DNA of 64,000 nt, from the NCBI RefSeq assembly GCF_031759225.1, contig NZ_CP134494.1:2850501-2914500 (forward strand), given 5' to 3'. Of the stretch, positions 52,425 to 62,176 are shown piece after piece. A model generated the notes under the pieces. The model was given only the letters and a program-made list of their open reading frames with translations, was not told where the DNA came from and did not search any database. A program made the position numbers and the translations under genes. The first letter of the stretch is position 1, and every line of letters begins with the position of its first letter. This stretch comes from Mesobacillus jeotgali. Its GTDB lineage: Bacteria; Bacillota; Bacilli; Bacillales; Cytobacillaceae.

Positions 52425-54306
52425 ATTCGTTTTCGGCAAGCTCAGATAAATAGCTCCATCTTTCAATTAGATACTCTAACTTCTCATTCAGTTCTTTCTC
52501 TTCATTCATCAGAGCCTGGCCCTTTTCAAAATCACTTCCGATATTGGCCATTTCTGTCTGCACTTCTTCCAGGCGCTCTTCTGTACCTGCGATTTTATCT
52601 TCGATTTCTGCCCATTCTTTCTGTTCCTTGAAGGAAAGCTTCTTTTTCTTGGGCTTTTCTGTCTGCTCCACCCTCTCCTTCTTCGGCACTGAAGGAGCTG
52701 CTTCTGGTTTCGGTCTTTTTTCAAGGTATTCAGAGTAGTTGCCGTAATGCAAATCAGTCTGGCCATTTCCCTCCAGAACCAAAAGCAAATCGACAACTTT
52801 ATCAAGGAAGTACCGGTCATGGGATACGGTTATGACGACACCGGGGAAGTCCTCCAGGTAATCTTCCAAAACAGTCAATGTCTGTGTGTCCAGATCATTC
52901 GTCGGCTCATCCAGCAGCAGGACGTTTGGTTCTTCCATTAAAAGCTTCAACAAGTATAGTCTGCGTTTCTCGCCACCGGAAAGCTTCCTGATTGGAGTTC
53001 CATGGGAATAAGGCGGGAACAGGAATCTCTCGAGCATTTGTGCAGCCGATATTGTCTTGCCGTCAGTGGTATGGACGATCTCCGCTGTTTCTTTCAGGTA
53101 TTCAATTACGCGCTTACTTTCGTCCATATCTTCATTTTCTTGGGTATAATAAGCAATCTTCACAGTTTGCCCGGTAATGATTTCACCGTCATCAAGACTG
53201 ATCCTGCCTGCAAGAATATTCAACAAAGTCGATTTACCTGTCCCGTTGCGGCCGATGATTCCCAGTCTGTCTCCAGGCTTCACGAGAAGGTTAAAGTGAT
53301 CCAAAATCACCTTGTCCTCATATTTTTTTGATGCTTCTTTCAGTTCTAGCACCTGCTTACCCAGGCGACTGCCACTTAAAGAGATATCGAGTTTTTCTGA
53401 GGACTTCACATTTGACACTTCTTCATCCAATTTGTCAAAACGCTGGATTCGGGCCTTCTGTTTAGTTGTCCTCGCTTTAGCTCCGCGCCTGATCCACTCG
53501 AGTTCCTGCCTGAACAAGTTCTTCTTCTTTTCAAATGTTGCGGCTTCGTTTTCCTCGCGAATTGCCTTGGCTTCAAGGAAGCTCGCATAGTTGCCTTTAT
53601 AGCTGTATAGATTTCCGCCATCAAGCTCAAAAATCCTGTTGGTCACCCTGTCAAGGAAATAACGGTCATGGGTGACGAGCAGAAGAGAACCTGAATATCT
53701 TGAAAGATAATCTTCAAGCCATTTTACCGTCTCATAATCGAGATGGTTCGTGGGCTCATCAAGAATCAGCAAATCCGGTGATTCAATCAACACTTGAGCA
53801 AGGGCGACCCGTTTCTTCTGCCCGCCTGATAGCTCACCCATTTTTTTTGAGAAGTCAGAAATCCCAAGCTGCATGAGAATGGATTTCGCAGCAGTATTGG
53901 CATCCCAGCCATCTGAACTATCCATCTTCCTCTGCAGCTCATAAAACCTCTCCTGAAGGCCCGGGTCATCAGGTTTTTCACCCAATTCAGAAAGAATGAC
54001 CTCATAATCTCGCATCAATTTTAAGATGGGGGCTTCTCCGCTAAAAACCTGGTCAAGAACCGTTTTATCATGTTCCATTTCAGGCTGTTGAGAAAGAAAC
54101 GAGATTTTATAATCTTTCGCAAAGATCAGGTCTCCCGAATCCGGCTGGTCAATGCCCGCTACGATTTTGAGTAAGGAGGACTTCCCTGTCCCATTCACAC
54201 CAATCAAGCCGACTCTTTCACGCTCGCCAATTGTAAAGGTAATCCCATTGAATAGCTCTTTTTCACCATATGTTTTTGTCACGTTTTCAATCGTGATCAT
54301 TTTCAT
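52423..54306 (-). CDS. ABC-F family ATPase (YfmR/Uup type)
   Basis: This cytoplasmic, ribosome-associated ATPase has two ABC domains in tandem and no membrane part. Walker A sites are GVNGTGKSSLL (about 37) and GRNGTGKSTLL (about 355); signatures are LSGGQKKRVALAQ and LSGGEKRRLYLLK, each followed by Walker B LDEPTNHLD/LDEPTNDLD. A linker with RRGAKARTTKQKARI joins them and a C-terminal Lys/Glu-rich coiled coil of about 100 residues follows. The length of 627 and the coiled coil match B. subtilis YfmR/Uup, which relieves stalled ribosomes. Its first ATG overlaps the ypgQ stop (ATGA); a second ATG at 54300 is also possible. Confidence 0.93.
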   Translation of the reverse strand: MKMITIENVTKTYGEKELFNGITFTIGERERVGLIGVNGTGKSSLLKIVAGIDQPDSGDLIFAKDYKISFLSQQPEMEHDKTVLDQVFSGEAPILKLMRDYEVILSELGEKPDDPGLQERFYELQRKMDSSDGWDANTAAKSILMQLGISDFSKKMGELSGGQKKRVALAQVLIESPDLLILDEPTNHLDYETVKWLEDYLSRYSGSLLLVTHDRYFLDRVTNRIFELDGGNLYSYKGNYASFLEAKAIREENEAATFEKKKNLFRQELEWIRRGAKARTTKQKARIQRFDKLDEEVSNVKSSEKLDISLSGSRLGKQVLELKEASKKYEDKVILDHFNLLVKPGDRLGIIGRNGTGKSTLLNILAGRISLDDGEIITGQTVKIAYYTQENEDMDESKRVIEYLKETAEIVHTTDGKTISAAQMLERFLFPPYSHGTPIRKLSGGEKRRLYLLKLLMEEPNVLLLDEPTNDLDTQTLTVLEDYLEDFPGVVITVSHDRYFLDKVVDLLLVLEGNGQTDLHYGNYSEYLEKRPKPEAAPSVPKKERVEQTEKPKKKKLSFKEQKEWAEIEDKIAGTEERLEEVQTEMANIGSDFEKGQALMNEEKELNEKLEYLIERWSYLSELAENE

Positions 54307-54947
54307 GCCTTACCATTCCATTCACTGTAAAATTGATCAAGGAAAGTTTCCATGAATCTATGTCTTTCCTCTGCCAGTTGTCTTGCATGCTCAGTATTCA
54401 TTTTATCTTTTAGCTTCAAAAGCTTTTCGTAAAAGTGATTGACCGAAGAGCTGTCGCCTTGCCTGTATTCTTCCAGTGTCATCTGGTCCCTGACATTCAG
54501 CTCAGGCTCATAGATCGGGTGGCCTTTTTTACCGCCAAATGCAAAAGTCCTTGCAATCCCTATGGCACCAAGAGCATCAAGCCGGTCAGCATCCTGGACA
54601 ATCTCCGCTTCGATGCTGTCAAGCTCAATCACCCTGCCGCCTTTATAAGAAACTGTTTCGATACAGTTCTTGATTCTTGAAACGAGTTCGCTCTCGATTT
54701 TTATGCTATGCAAAAATGAATCCAGTTTAGCCCATCCTGCTTCTTCCGATTCATTCAATTTATCATCTGGTATATCGTGAAGCAAGGCAGCCATTTCGAT
54801 AATGAACCAGTCACCCTTCTTCTCCTTGCTCCATATAAGCCGGGCATTCTTCCTGACCCTGTCAATATGGTGCCAGTCATGCCCGGAAGAATCCTTGCCA
54901 AGCTCAGCTTTGACAAATTCCTCTGCCATTACGATTTTATCTTCCAT
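54303..54947 (-). CDS. ypgQ: HD-domain phosphohydrolase YpgQ
   Basis: The 214-residue metal-dependent phosphohydrolase carries GHDWHHIDRVRKNA (first His), AALLHDIPDDKL (HD pair) and QDADRLDALGAIGIART (distal Asp). B. subtilis YpgQ acts on nucleoside triphosphates as a pyrophosphohydrolase; that activity is transferred by family. Overlap with the ABC-F gene indicates a two-gene operon. The start at 54947 is chosen over the GTG at 54959. Confidence 0.9.
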   Translation of the reverse strand: MEDKIVMAEEFVKAELGKDSSGHDWHHIDRVRKNARLIWSKEKKGDWFIIEMAALLHDIPDDKLNESEEAGWAKLDSFLHSIKIESELVSRIKNCIETVSYKGGRVIELDSIEAEIVQDADRLDALGAIGIARTFAFGGKKGHPIYEPELNVRDQMTLEEYRQGDSSSVNHFYEKLLKLKDKMNTEHARQLAEERHRFMETFLDQFYSEWNGKA

Positions 54948-55054
54948 GTGAACACCCACTTTCCTACCGAACTCATTTTACCATAGAAACTGTTTAGTGA
55001 TAGCAGGTTATATACTTGGTATCTCGAATAAAAATACTTCTCATTTTAAAAAAA

Positions 55055-55083
55055 CAAAAGAAAAAAGTGCCAAATCGGCACTT
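55055..55083 (-). terminator. Terminator after the second DegV-family gene
   Basis: The stem AAGTGCC/GGCACTT (55065-55071/55077-55083) is followed by a T-rich tail on the minus strand. Confidence 0.8.
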
Positions 55084-55930
55084 ATACATCTTTGTTATTC
55101 CAGCTGATTCCGATTGTATGTTCTCCTGCGTGGACGCCGATTACGGCTCCAATTGGGCAGCTTAGGAAAGTGAGGTCAGGAAATATCGTCTCTAGTTCGC
55201 TTTGCCATTCCTCTGCAACCTCTTTATGAAGGCCATAGAGGATGTACACTTCCTTAACTCCGTATTTCTCGTGAGAATGTCTTAAATAATCGAATATTTT
55301 GTCACGAGCTTTTTTGTCGCTTCGGACCTTTTCTTTCGTATTCAACGCGCCATCTTCAATGCTGATAATAGGCTTGATACTCAGCATGCTTCCAAGGTAG
55401 AATTGCATTCCTGACATACGGCCGCTGCGATGGAGCTGTTCCAAGCTGCCAATCATCACATAGGTTTCATTGGAATCGCGTATCATTTCCAGCTTTTCCT
55501 TAATCTCCTCGATCGATGCGCCCTGTTCCGCCAGCGCAATGCCCTTTTTTAATAGGGAAGTCAATGGGTAAGTGAGAATTTTAGAATCAAAGGTTATGAC
55601 AGGAATATTGACATCTTGTGCGGCTTGTACACTTGAGGCGACTGTTCCGCTCAGCTTGGACGAAATCAGTACTGCAAATACGAGATCATAATCTTTCTCT
55701 AGCTTCTCATATAGTTCCATAAATACGCCCACAGGGGGCTGAGAGGTCTTCGGCGCCGTCTTCACAGTCTTTAATTTTTCATATAATTGTTCTGCAGTCA
55801 GGTCCTTGCCATCAAGGTATTCTACGTCATCCAGCACGATGGTCATCGGAACCTGATATACATCTGGATGATTCTTCAATTCCTCATCCAGGTAGGCTGT
55901 ACTATCTGTAACCCATGCGATTTTTTTCAA
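55082..55930 (-). CDS. DegV family fatty-acid-binding protein (second copy)
   Basis: The 282-residue protein starts KKIAWVTDSTAYLDEEL and includes PKTSQPPVGVFMELYEKL, AVLISSKLSGTVASSVQAA, SGRMSGMQFYLGSMLSIKPI and GVHAGEHTIGISW. It shares the DegV two-domain fold with the 34-kb copy but is clearly diverged, which suggests a different fatty-acid preference, as in FakB1/FakB2 pairs. A TTG start at 55930 has GGGGGA about 7 nt upstream. It is a single gene with its own terminator. Confidence 0.9.
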   Translation of the reverse strand: MKKIAWVTDSTAYLDEELKNHPDVYQVPMTIVLDDVEYLDGKDLTAEQLYEKLKTVKTAPKTSQPPVGVFMELYEKLEKDYDLVFAVLISSKLSGTVASSVQAAQDVNIPVITFDSKILTYPLTSLLKKGIALAEQGASIEEIKEKLEMIRDSNETYVMIGSLEQLHRSGRMSGMQFYLGSMLSIKPIISIEDGALNTKEKVRSDKKARDKIFDYLRHSHEKYGVKEVYILYGLHKEVAEEWQSELETIFPDLTFLSCPIGAVIGVHAGEHTIGISWNNKDV

Positions 55931-56113
55931 ACAATCTCCCCCTATTTTTTTCAATATCGATGATTTTCATCTGCCAGTTCCCTTTTAGCATCATAAGACA
56001 AAAATGCTTGTACGAATCTCGGGTGCCTTACATCATCAATATAACTAACCTATGTTAATAGATTATTCTGAAAACAATATAGAAATTCCTGCCTAGATGA
56101 CAGGAATTATTAT

Positions 56114-56644
56114 TCACAGTATAATTTTTTTGATTTTTTCTAATGAATTTATCATATAATGCACCATTTCTGATAGGTCGTCGATCTGTTCTTCGTAAAC
56201 AAGGCGGTTAAAGGCTACTTTTACATCGTTTTGAATGGGTGATTTATTCTCCAAGGCTTCAAGCATGACAGTCTGCCTGATCGCCCGGTCCTCTCCCCAA
56301 ATCTCCGTGAGCACTTTCTGAACTTCCTCAAAAATATTTATTTCGTTTTGATGGACTAACGAGAAGGAAATACCGACTAAACAACCTGCAAGCTGTTTGG
56401 CATCTACACTTTCTAATAGCTCTGCAGAGAGGTTCTCCAATCCGGCTTCAATAGTCATAGTTGCCGACAGCAACCCCGGGTCGTAGCCTTTTTTCGTGAA
56501 TGAAATTTCGTATTTACGCGACAACTTGGCGGCATTAATCCAGTCATTTCGGTCGATGACAATAATTTCCCCGCTCAAATCCCTGTCATATATATCGCCT
56601 TCGATGACGACTTTGATGTTTTCAAAAGCTGTCGGATCAAACAA
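56114..56644 (-). CDS. Conserved hypothetical protein, 176 residues
   Basis: The soluble alpha/beta protein starts FDPTAFENIKVVIEGDIYDRD and contains IIVIDRNDWINAAKLSRKYEISF and a helical C-terminal half (EEVQKVLTEIWG, LVYEEQIDDLSEMVHYMINSLEKIKK). A TTG start at 56644 has AAAGGAG 8 nt upstream and is preferred to the longer frame at 56668. No family is recognised with confidence. Located downstream of fhs, separated by a complex hairpin. Confidence 0.7.
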   Translation of the reverse strand: MFDPTAFENIKVVIEGDIYDRDLSGEIIVIDRNDWINAAKLSRKYEISFTKKGYDPGLLSATMTIEAGLENLSAELLESVDAKQLAGCLVGISFSLVHQNEINIFEEVQKVLTEIWGEDRAIRQTVMLEALENKSPIQNDVKVAFNRLVYEEQIDDLSEMVHYMINSLEKIKKIIL

Positions 56645-56679
56645 TGCTTCCACTCCTTTTAAAATCAATAACGAAAGAT

Positions 56680-56758
56680 GGCCAGCCCCTTCTCACAGCG
56701 TGTTACGTTCCATGAAAGTCAAATTCATGTTAACACGATCTCTGAAAGGACTGGCCAC
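56680..56758. terminator. Nested three-tier hairpin downstream of fhs
   Basis: The outer stem is TGGCCAG/CTGGCCA (56680-56686/56752-56758), the middle CGTGTTA/TAACACG (56700-56706/56732-56738) and the inner CATGA/TCATG. It lies directly after the fhs stop and may act as terminator, but its T-run on the minus strand is poor. It may be a structured repeat. Confidence 0.45.
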
Positions 56759-56767
56759 AATTTTTAC

Positions 56768-58456
56768 TTAGAACAATCCAACAGCATTGCCCTCATCATC
56801 AACATCCATATTCAAAGCTGCCGGAAGCTTTGGCAAACCAGGCATTGTCATGACTTCGCCTGTTAACGCTACGATAAACCCGGCACCTACCGAAGGCTTA
56901 AGTTCCCTTACGGTAATAGTGAAACCTGACGGCCTTCCAAGTTTTTGCGGATCATCAGACAATGAATATTGTGTCTTAGCCATACAGACTGGCAGTACAC
57001 CCCAGCCGAATCCTTCAAAGTCAATAAGCTGCTTCTTTGCTTTCGGTGAAAACTCGACTCCATCCGCACCATAAACCTGACAGGCAATCGTCTTGATTTT
57101 GTCCTCAAGTGAATCGGACAAGTCATAAAGATGGGCAAAGGTATTTTCACTCTTTTCAATTACATCTAGAAGGCTCTCAGCAAGCTCAATTCCGCCAGCG
57201 CCGCCTTTTTCCCATACTTCAGTCAAGGCAACTGGGATTCCTGCATTTTCACACATTTCTCTCAATGTATTTGTTTCAAGTTCCGTATCTGTAATGAATG
57301 AGTTAATGGCAACTACATATGGCAAGCCAAAGCTGGCAATCGTCTCAACATGCTTTTTCAGGTTCGTGAATCCGTCCTTCAATGCTTGCACATTTTCGTT
57401 GACCAATTCTGTTTTCTTCATTCCACCATGCATCTTCAGTGCGCGGATGGTTGCAACAATGACAACCGCTGACGGATCGATCCCCGCAGTTCTTGCTTTA
57501 ATATTCAAGAACTTCTCTGCTCCCAGATCCGCACCAAACCCTGCTTCCGTAACAACAAAGTCAGCAAGCTTGGACGCAGCCTCGGTCGCGATGACACTGT
57601 TGCATCCATGTGCTATGTTCGCAAACGGGCCGCCATGGATCAGTGCCGGAGTATGTTCTATGGTCTGGACAAGGTTCGGCTTTACTGCTTCCTTCAATAA
57701 AAGTGTCAAAGCCCCTTCTACTCCCAGGTCGCCCACAGTGACAGGCTGTTTTTCATAATTATAAGCAACAACCATCTTGGAAAGACGGAGCTTCAAGTCC
57801 TTCAAGTCGCTTGCAAGGCAAAGTACAGCCATGATTTCTGATGCAACCGTAATATCGAAGCCATCCTCACGAGGAACGCCCTGCATCGGCCCGCCCAGTC
57901 CGACGATCACTTTTCTTAATGCACGATCATTCAAGTCGAGAGCGCGCTTCCAAACGATTCTGCGCTGATCGATGTTCAGCTTGTTGCCCTGCTGCAGATG
58001 ATTATCAATCAAAGCAGCCAGTGCATTATTTGCCGTAGTAATCGCGTGCAGGTCGCCTGTGAAGTGAAGATTGATATCCTCCATCGGGAGCACCTGCGCG
58101 AAACCTCCGCCTGTTGCACCGCCCTTGATTCCCATAGTTGGTCCCAATGAAGGTTCACGCATGGCAATCATCGTTTTTTTACCTAGCTTGTTCAATGCAT
58201 CTGCCAGCCCGACCGTTACAGTAGATTTTCCTTCCCCGGCAGGAGTAGGATTGATCGCAGTTACAAGAACGACCTTGCCGCTCTCCTTAGTTTTCAATTT
58301 CGCCAAAGCTTCCGAGGACAGCTTCGCTTTATACTTTCCAAACAGCTCAATATCATCGGCATCCAGGCCAATGCTCGCTGCAATATCAACAATCGGTTTC
58401 ATTTTACTATCACGAGCAATTTCAATATCTGACTTAACTTGAATATTTGTTCCCAT
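56768..58456 (-). CDS. fhs: Formate-tetrahydrofolate ligase
   Basis: This enzyme makes 10-formyl-THF from formate, THF and ATP. The 562 residues include the ATP loop [51 protein letters not shown] and the C-terminal [16 protein letters not shown], all diagnostic. GGGGGG lies 7 nt before the ATG at 58456; the ATG at 58462 is too close. Absent from B. subtilis 168 but present in many other Bacillaceae; it connects with dfrA/thyA in one-carbon metabolism. Confidence 0.97.
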   Translation of the reverse strand: MGTNIQVKSDIEIARDSKMKPIVDIAASIGLDADDIELFGKYKAKLSSEALAKLKTKESGKVVLVTAINPTPAGEGKSTVTVGLADALNKLGKKTMIAMREPSLGPTMGIKGGATGGGFAQVLPMEDINLHFTGDLHAITTANNALAALIDNHLQQGNKLNIDQRRIVWKRALDLNDRALRKVIVGLGGPMQGVPREDGFDITVASEIMAVLCLASDLKDLKLRLSKMVVAYNYEKQPVTVGDLGVEGALTLLLKEAVKPNLVQTIEHTPALIHGGPFANIAHGCNSVIATEAASKLADFVVTEAGFGADLGAEKFLNIKARTAGIDPSAVVIVATIRALKMHGGMKKTELVNENVQALKDGFTNLKKHVETIASFGLPYVVAINSFITDTELETNTLREMCENAGIPVALTEVWEKGGAGGIELAESLLDVIEKSENTFAHLYDLSDSLEDKIKTIACQVYGADGVEFSPKAKKQLIDFEGFGWGVLPVCMAKTQYSLSDDPQKLGRPSGFTITVRELKPSVGAGFIVALTGEVMTMPGLPKLPAALNMDVDDEGNAVGLF

Positions 58457-58750
58457 TTCCATTCCCCCCAGATATTCTCTATATGCTTACCATCTTATAT
58501 TTTACCATCAGAGAATTACTATCAGACAAAAAATATTTATTTGTCATAAAATTTCCTCTTTAGCCAATTGCTCCACAAAAGAATTCAGACTATAATAAAA
58601 ATTACTGCTTTTAGTTTGTTTAAGCTCTTTTCAAAATCTTTGTAACTTTTTACGAATATGAATGTATTGATCATTCAGAAGTATTCATGCAAAGAGTTAT
58701 ATTGAGATTCTAGATGTACGATAAACTTTGCTATAAGAGGAGGTTATAAA
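58457..58750. other. Divergent fhs/metA intergenic region, no riboswitch seen
   Basis: This 290-bp AT-rich region must hold both promoters. I looked for an S-box (SAM riboswitch) leader for metA and see neither its conserved GAGGGA/GCNACC segments nor a terminator stem. An inverted repeat TGAATG-N7-CATTCA (58659-58677) lies about 75 bp before metA and could be an operator. Confidence 0.4.
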
Positions 58751-59659
58751 TTGCCTATTAAAATCCCGCAACACTTGCCAGCGAAAGAAATACTGGAAAA
58801 AGAAAATATTTTCATCATGGATGACAGCCGTGCTGCCCAACAGGATATCCGCCCATTGAATATTTTGATCCTCAATCTGATGCCTGAAAAGGAAAAAACA
58901 GAGAGACAGCTGCTGAGGCTTCTCGGGAATACGCCACTCCAGGTAAACATAACATTCTTAAAGACCGCTACATATGATTCGAAAAACACATCACAATACC
59001 ATCTTGAAGAGTTTTATCTGACCTTTGCTGAAGTAAAAGAAAAGAAATATGACGGTATGATCATCACCGGTGCCCCCATTGAGCTGATGGAATTTGAGGA
59101 AGTACACTATTGGAACGAACTGAAGGAAATCCTCGATTGGACGGAGCGGAATGTTACCTCTGCATTGCATATATGCTGGGGAGCACAGGCAGCTTTATAT
59201 CATCACTTTGGCATTAATAAATATACTCTGCCGAGGAAATGTTCGGGCGTATTCAGTCATAGAGTCCTAGACCACACCGAAAAACTCTTAAGAGGCTTTG
59301 ACGATGAATTTTTTGCTCCTCATTCAAGGAATACGGATATAAGCGAAGAAACGTTGGAAAGTCATCCAGAGCTTAAGCTGCTTGCTTCATCTGAAGAGGC
59401 CGGTGCTTTGATCATCTCCAGCAGAGACAGCAGAAAAATCATGATTACGGGCCACCTTGAATATGAGGCTACTACACTTGCAGAAGAATACATGCGAGAT
59501 AAGGAGAAAGGCATTGGAATCGAAATGCCGGAGAACTATTTCCCGCAGGATGATCCAGAAAAGAATCCGACCAACCGCTGGAGGTCCCATGCGCATTTGT
59601 TCTTTTCAAACTGGCTTAACTATTATGTATATCAAGAAACTCCATATGAATGGGATTAG
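58751..59659 (+). CDS. metAA: Homoserine O-acetyltransferase MetA (MetAA)
   Basis: This enzyme activates homoserine in methionine synthesis. The 302 residues match the MetA family: [20 protein letters not shown], acyl-enzyme Cys142 in [17 protein letters not shown], and the catalytic His/Glu in [15 protein letters not shown]. Residue 111 is Glu (GAPIE). In characterised members Glu111 marks acetyl-CoA use and Gly111 succinyl-CoA use, so O-acetylhomoserine is the predicted product despite the common 'succinyltransferase' label. A TTG start has GGAGG 7 nt upstream. Confidence 0.95.
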   Translation: MPIKIPQHLPAKEILEKENIFIMDDSRAAQQDIRPLNILILNLMPEKEKTERQLLRLLGNTPLQVNITFLKTATYDSKNTSQYHLEEFYLTFAEVKEKKYDGMIITGAPIELMEFEEVHYWNELKEILDWTERNVTSALHICWGAQAALYHHFGINKYTLPRKCSGVFSHRVLDHTEKLLRGFDDEFFAPHSRNTDISEETLESHPELKLLASSEEAGALIISSRDSRKIMITGHLEYEATTLAEEYMRDKEKGIGIEMPENYFPQDDPEKNPTNRWRSHAHLFFSNWLNYYVYQETPYEWD

Positions 59660-59688
59660 AAAAGGCATCGACAGGTTCGATGCCTTTT
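59660..59688. terminator. Bidirectional terminator between metAA and the next gene
   Basis: A 12-bp stem AAAAGGCATCGA/TCGATGCCTTTT has a 5-nt loop and starts right after the metAA stop. It can serve both convergent genes. Confidence 0.9.
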
Positions 59689-59690
59689 CC

Positions 59691-60392
59691 TTATGTTCTA
59701 TCATAATTAAAATGGGTGCATTGATGATTTTCCCAAATGATCGGCGTTTCTTTTTCAAGATACACACCTTCAAAAGCAGTGCTTTTGAAGCAATTGAAAT
59801 TATCTTCTTTCGTAAAGAAAACCATGGAGGCTTCATCAAAGTAACAAGTAAAACCGAATTCCTTATGTTCATCCATTAAGAACATAGGGCCGGAACAGAG
59901 GAAAAGTTTTTGGTCGAGGGTTAATTCTTTTAATTCAAACTCTCCTTCTCCCTCTATCAATTTATTGTATAGGATTCTTGTTGCTCCTTTGGAGGTAAGA
60001 ACCTTTAAGATGTCATCAATCAATAGAACTGAAAATTGATCCTCATACGGAAAAAAAACATCCGGATCGATAGCCTCCTGAATTTTCTCGAACAAATCCA
60101 TCCTTTTGTAGATATTAATACCGCAGCCTCCTGTGACATACGCCGTTACCCCAATAGATACATCAGCTATTCTATCGAATCTAGTTCTAATTTGAACTTC
60201 CTTCCAGCTCACTCTATCAGCAAACTTGTAAACTTCCTCATCGCTAGGTGCATCCGGTGAATTCCAGCCATCAGGCATTTTAAAAAAAGGAGAGAAAATG
60301 ACTGCAGCCGACTTGTATCCATCAGGCAGCAGGCCGATGACTGAATCCTTTTCGGGGTCTTTTCCAATAGGATAAAAAAATTTCAAAGACAT
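59691..60392 (-). CDS. Conserved hypothetical protein, 233 residues
   Basis: The soluble acidic protein includes PDAPSDEEVYKFADRVSW, IDPDVFFPYEDQFSVLLIDD and a C-terminal FGFTCYFDEASMVFFTKEDN followed by FEGVYLEKETPIIWENH. It has no signal peptide, membrane segment or recognised catalytic motif. AGGAG lies 8 nt before the ATG. It is 11 nt downstream of the AIM24 gene, so the methyltransferase, AIM24 and this gene may form one transcript. Confidence 0.7.
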   Translation of the reverse strand: MSLKFFYPIGKDPEKDSVIGLLPDGYKSAAVIFSPFFKMPDGWNSPDAPSDEEVYKFADRVSWKEVQIRTRFDRIADVSIGVTAYVTGGCGINIYKRMDLFEKIQEAIDPDVFFPYEDQFSVLLIDDILKVLTSKGATRILYNKLIEGEGEFELKELTLDQKLFLCSGPMFLMDEHKEFGFTCYFDEASMVFFTKEDNFNCFKSTAFEGVYLEKETPIIWENHQCTHFNYDRT

Positions 60393-60403
60393 TCTTTCGT
60401 CTC

Positions 60404-61096
60404 CTAACTTTGTGGAGCATAATAGACTTCTTCAAATGGCTGGACGACAACGAAGCCATCGCCGCTGAATTTCATCTGGATCGATTCACCGCTTCCACGT
60501 CCAAGAAATGTTTTGAACGAAATATCTGTTACAAATTCCGGCTGGAGATTCCCAGACCAGGCTACAGTTGCGTTCGGATCTGTATAAACTGGGTTATCCG
60601 GACTGACAAGCAGCGTCAGCGGTTCATAATGGGAAGTGATTGCCACCATTCCAGTACCCTCAAGACGGACATTGAACAGACCACCCGACAGCATTCCGGC
60701 GACCCGGCGCATCAATTTGATATCCCAGCCGATGGATGGCTCGAATGCCAGCAGGTCATTGCCGTTTACGAAAATGGCGTCATTCTGTAAATGCAAGATT
60801 GATATTTTCTTCCCCTGGTCAGCCAAATATAGCTTTCCATTGCCGTTGGCTTTCATTAATGAGGTGCCTTCACCTGTTAATGCCTTTTTGAACATCTTGC
60901 CGATTCCATGTTCAAGCACTCCCTCACGCTCAAACTTGATCTGGCCGCGATAGGAAACCATCGCTCCAGCTTTCGACCATACCTGGCCATTCAGATTGAT
61001 CTCCAGCATTCTCGGTGTCTCCAGCTCAAATAATCCTTCCCCTTTATCCTCCTGCTTTGTATTGTTGACAAACTCTTCGATTGAATAACGACTCAT
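60404..61096 (-). CDS. AIM24 family protein
   Basis: The 230-residue beta-rich protein has the AIM24 signature: [70 protein letters not shown]. The family folds as a TRAP-like double-stranded beta-helix; the bacterial role is unknown. AAGGAGG precedes two adjacent ATGs and 61096 gives the better spacing. It sits 12 nt after the methyltransferase gene. Confidence 0.88.
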   Translation of the reverse strand: MSRYSIEEFVNNTKQEDKGEGLFELETPRMLEINLNGQVWSKAGAMVSYRGQIKFEREGVLEHGIGKMFKKALTGEGTSLMKANGNGKLYLADQGKKISILHLQNDAIFVNGNDLLAFEPSIGWDIKLMRRVAGMLSGGLFNVRLEGTGMVAITSHYEPLTLLVSPDNPVYTDPNATVAWSGNLQPEFVTDISFKTFLGRGSGESIQMKFSGDGFVVVQPFEEVYYAPQS

Positions 61097-61108
61097 CATA
61101 ATGCCTCC

Positions 61109-61792
61109 TTATTTTAAAACCTGGAACATGAAAACCCACATAAATGATAGTGACTGCTGCAGCTCTATGGGCAATGAAGCGTGAGGAAGCTGCTCTGCCG
61201 CTTTTTTATAAACTCCGAATTCACCTGCTTTTCTCCAACCATTTTCAAGAGCCAGCTTTTCGAGCTCCCATGGCATGATCGTGTTACAGATTACATCTTC
61301 TCCATACAGTCTTCTGAAACTATTTTTCCTTGGGCCTGCTGTTGGACCAAGGATGCCTATGCAGACATAGCCATTTGGCTTGAGGATGCGGGCCATTTCT
61401 TTTAAAGACTCATACGGAAGCTTTGTCCATTCAATCGAATTAATGGCCATAACCGCATCAAAATGATTGTCGGGGCTTGCACTATCAGATAGGTCCCCTT
61501 TATTAAAAATACAGTTCTCACTTTGCGGGTTCAGCCTGGCTCTCTCAAGCATCTCCTCCGATACATCGATTCCGGTGACCACATAGCCTGCTTCAGCCAA
61601 CTTTGCCGATCCGGTCCCATCTCCGCACCCTAAATCACAAACCTTGGAACCAGCTGGAACAAACTCTTTAATGAATGGCACTATATCCTTCCGGCTCCCG
61701 GATTCCCACATTCCCCTGCTCCTGGAATTCCAAGTTGCAGCCATACTGTCCCATTGCTTTTCAGATTCCACTTTCCAATTAAATGTATCCAT
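61109..61792 (-). CDS. Class I SAM-dependent methyltransferase
   Basis: The 227-residue enzyme has motif I SKVCDLGCGDGTGSAKLAE, the acidic post-I loop VTGIDVSEEMLERAR, NHFDAVMAINSIEWTKL (motif IV region) and ILKPNGYVCIGILGPTAG (motif V/VI), as in the UbiE/Methyltransf_11 group. The substrate cannot be told. AGGTGAG precedes the ATG. It leads a likely three-gene unit with the AIM24 gene and the 233-aa protein. Confidence 0.88.
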   Translation of the reverse strand: MDTFNWKVESEKQWDSMAATWNSRSRGMWESGSRKDIVPFIKEFVPAGSKVCDLGCGDGTGSAKLAEAGYVVTGIDVSEEMLERARLNPQSENCIFNKGDLSDSASPDNHFDAVMAINSIEWTKLPYESLKEMARILKPNGYVCIGILGPTAGPRKNSFRRLYGEDVICNTIMPWELEKLALENGWRKAGEFGVYKKAAEQLPHASLPIELQQSLSFMWVFMFQVLK

Positions 61793-61913
61793 AAGCTCAC
61801 CTGCCTAATTATTAATTCCTATAATAGTTATTTCGTTATGAAAAAGGGAATTCCTCTTAAGTTTATTTTTGAGGGAAAAGTGCCAGACTAGGAGGGTGAA
61901 AGGAGAGATAAAA

Positions 61914-62132
61914 TTGGAACAGGAACTATTGGTTGCCATACATAAAAATAACGCTGGTGAAATCATCAGTTTCCAGACATCTAGCGGAAGGATTATTTCC
62001 TATCGCAAAGCTTTGCAGGAAGCTGACACAGGAACATTTTCAGGCGTGAATATCAATGAAGGTGCAGATGGAACTGCTTCTTTAGTTTCAGCAGATGGAT
62101 CCGGCTTTGAGCAATATCCGGATATTTACTAA
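61914..62132 (+). CDS. Small DUF3892-like protein
   Basis: The 72-residue soluble protein reads EQELLVAIHKNNAGEIISFQ followed by SSGRIISYRKALQEADTG and an acidic end. The pattern of a short beta domain (I-x-x-h-x-x-x-x-G-x-I) fits the DUF3892 group of small Bacillus proteins with unknown role. A TTG start at 61914 has AAGGAGA 7 nt upstream. It is convergent with mntR, with a shared terminator. Confidence 0.7.
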   Translation: MEQELLVAIHKNNAGEIISFQTSSGRIISYRKALQEADTGTFSGVNINEGADGTASLVSADGSGFEQYPDIY

Positions 62133-62143
62133 GGAATGAATAA

Positions 62144-62173
62144 AAACACCTGACAGCATTTGTCAGGTGTTTA
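62144..62173. terminator. Bidirectional terminator between the small gene and mntR
   Basis: The stem AACACCTGACA/TGTCAGGTGTT has a 5-nt loop, with A/T runs on both sides. Confidence 0.9.
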
Positions 62174-62176
62174 TTT

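Noticed and set aside
58457..58750. S-box riboswitch ahead of metAA
   Set aside because: None of the conserved S-box segments or a leader terminator is seen.
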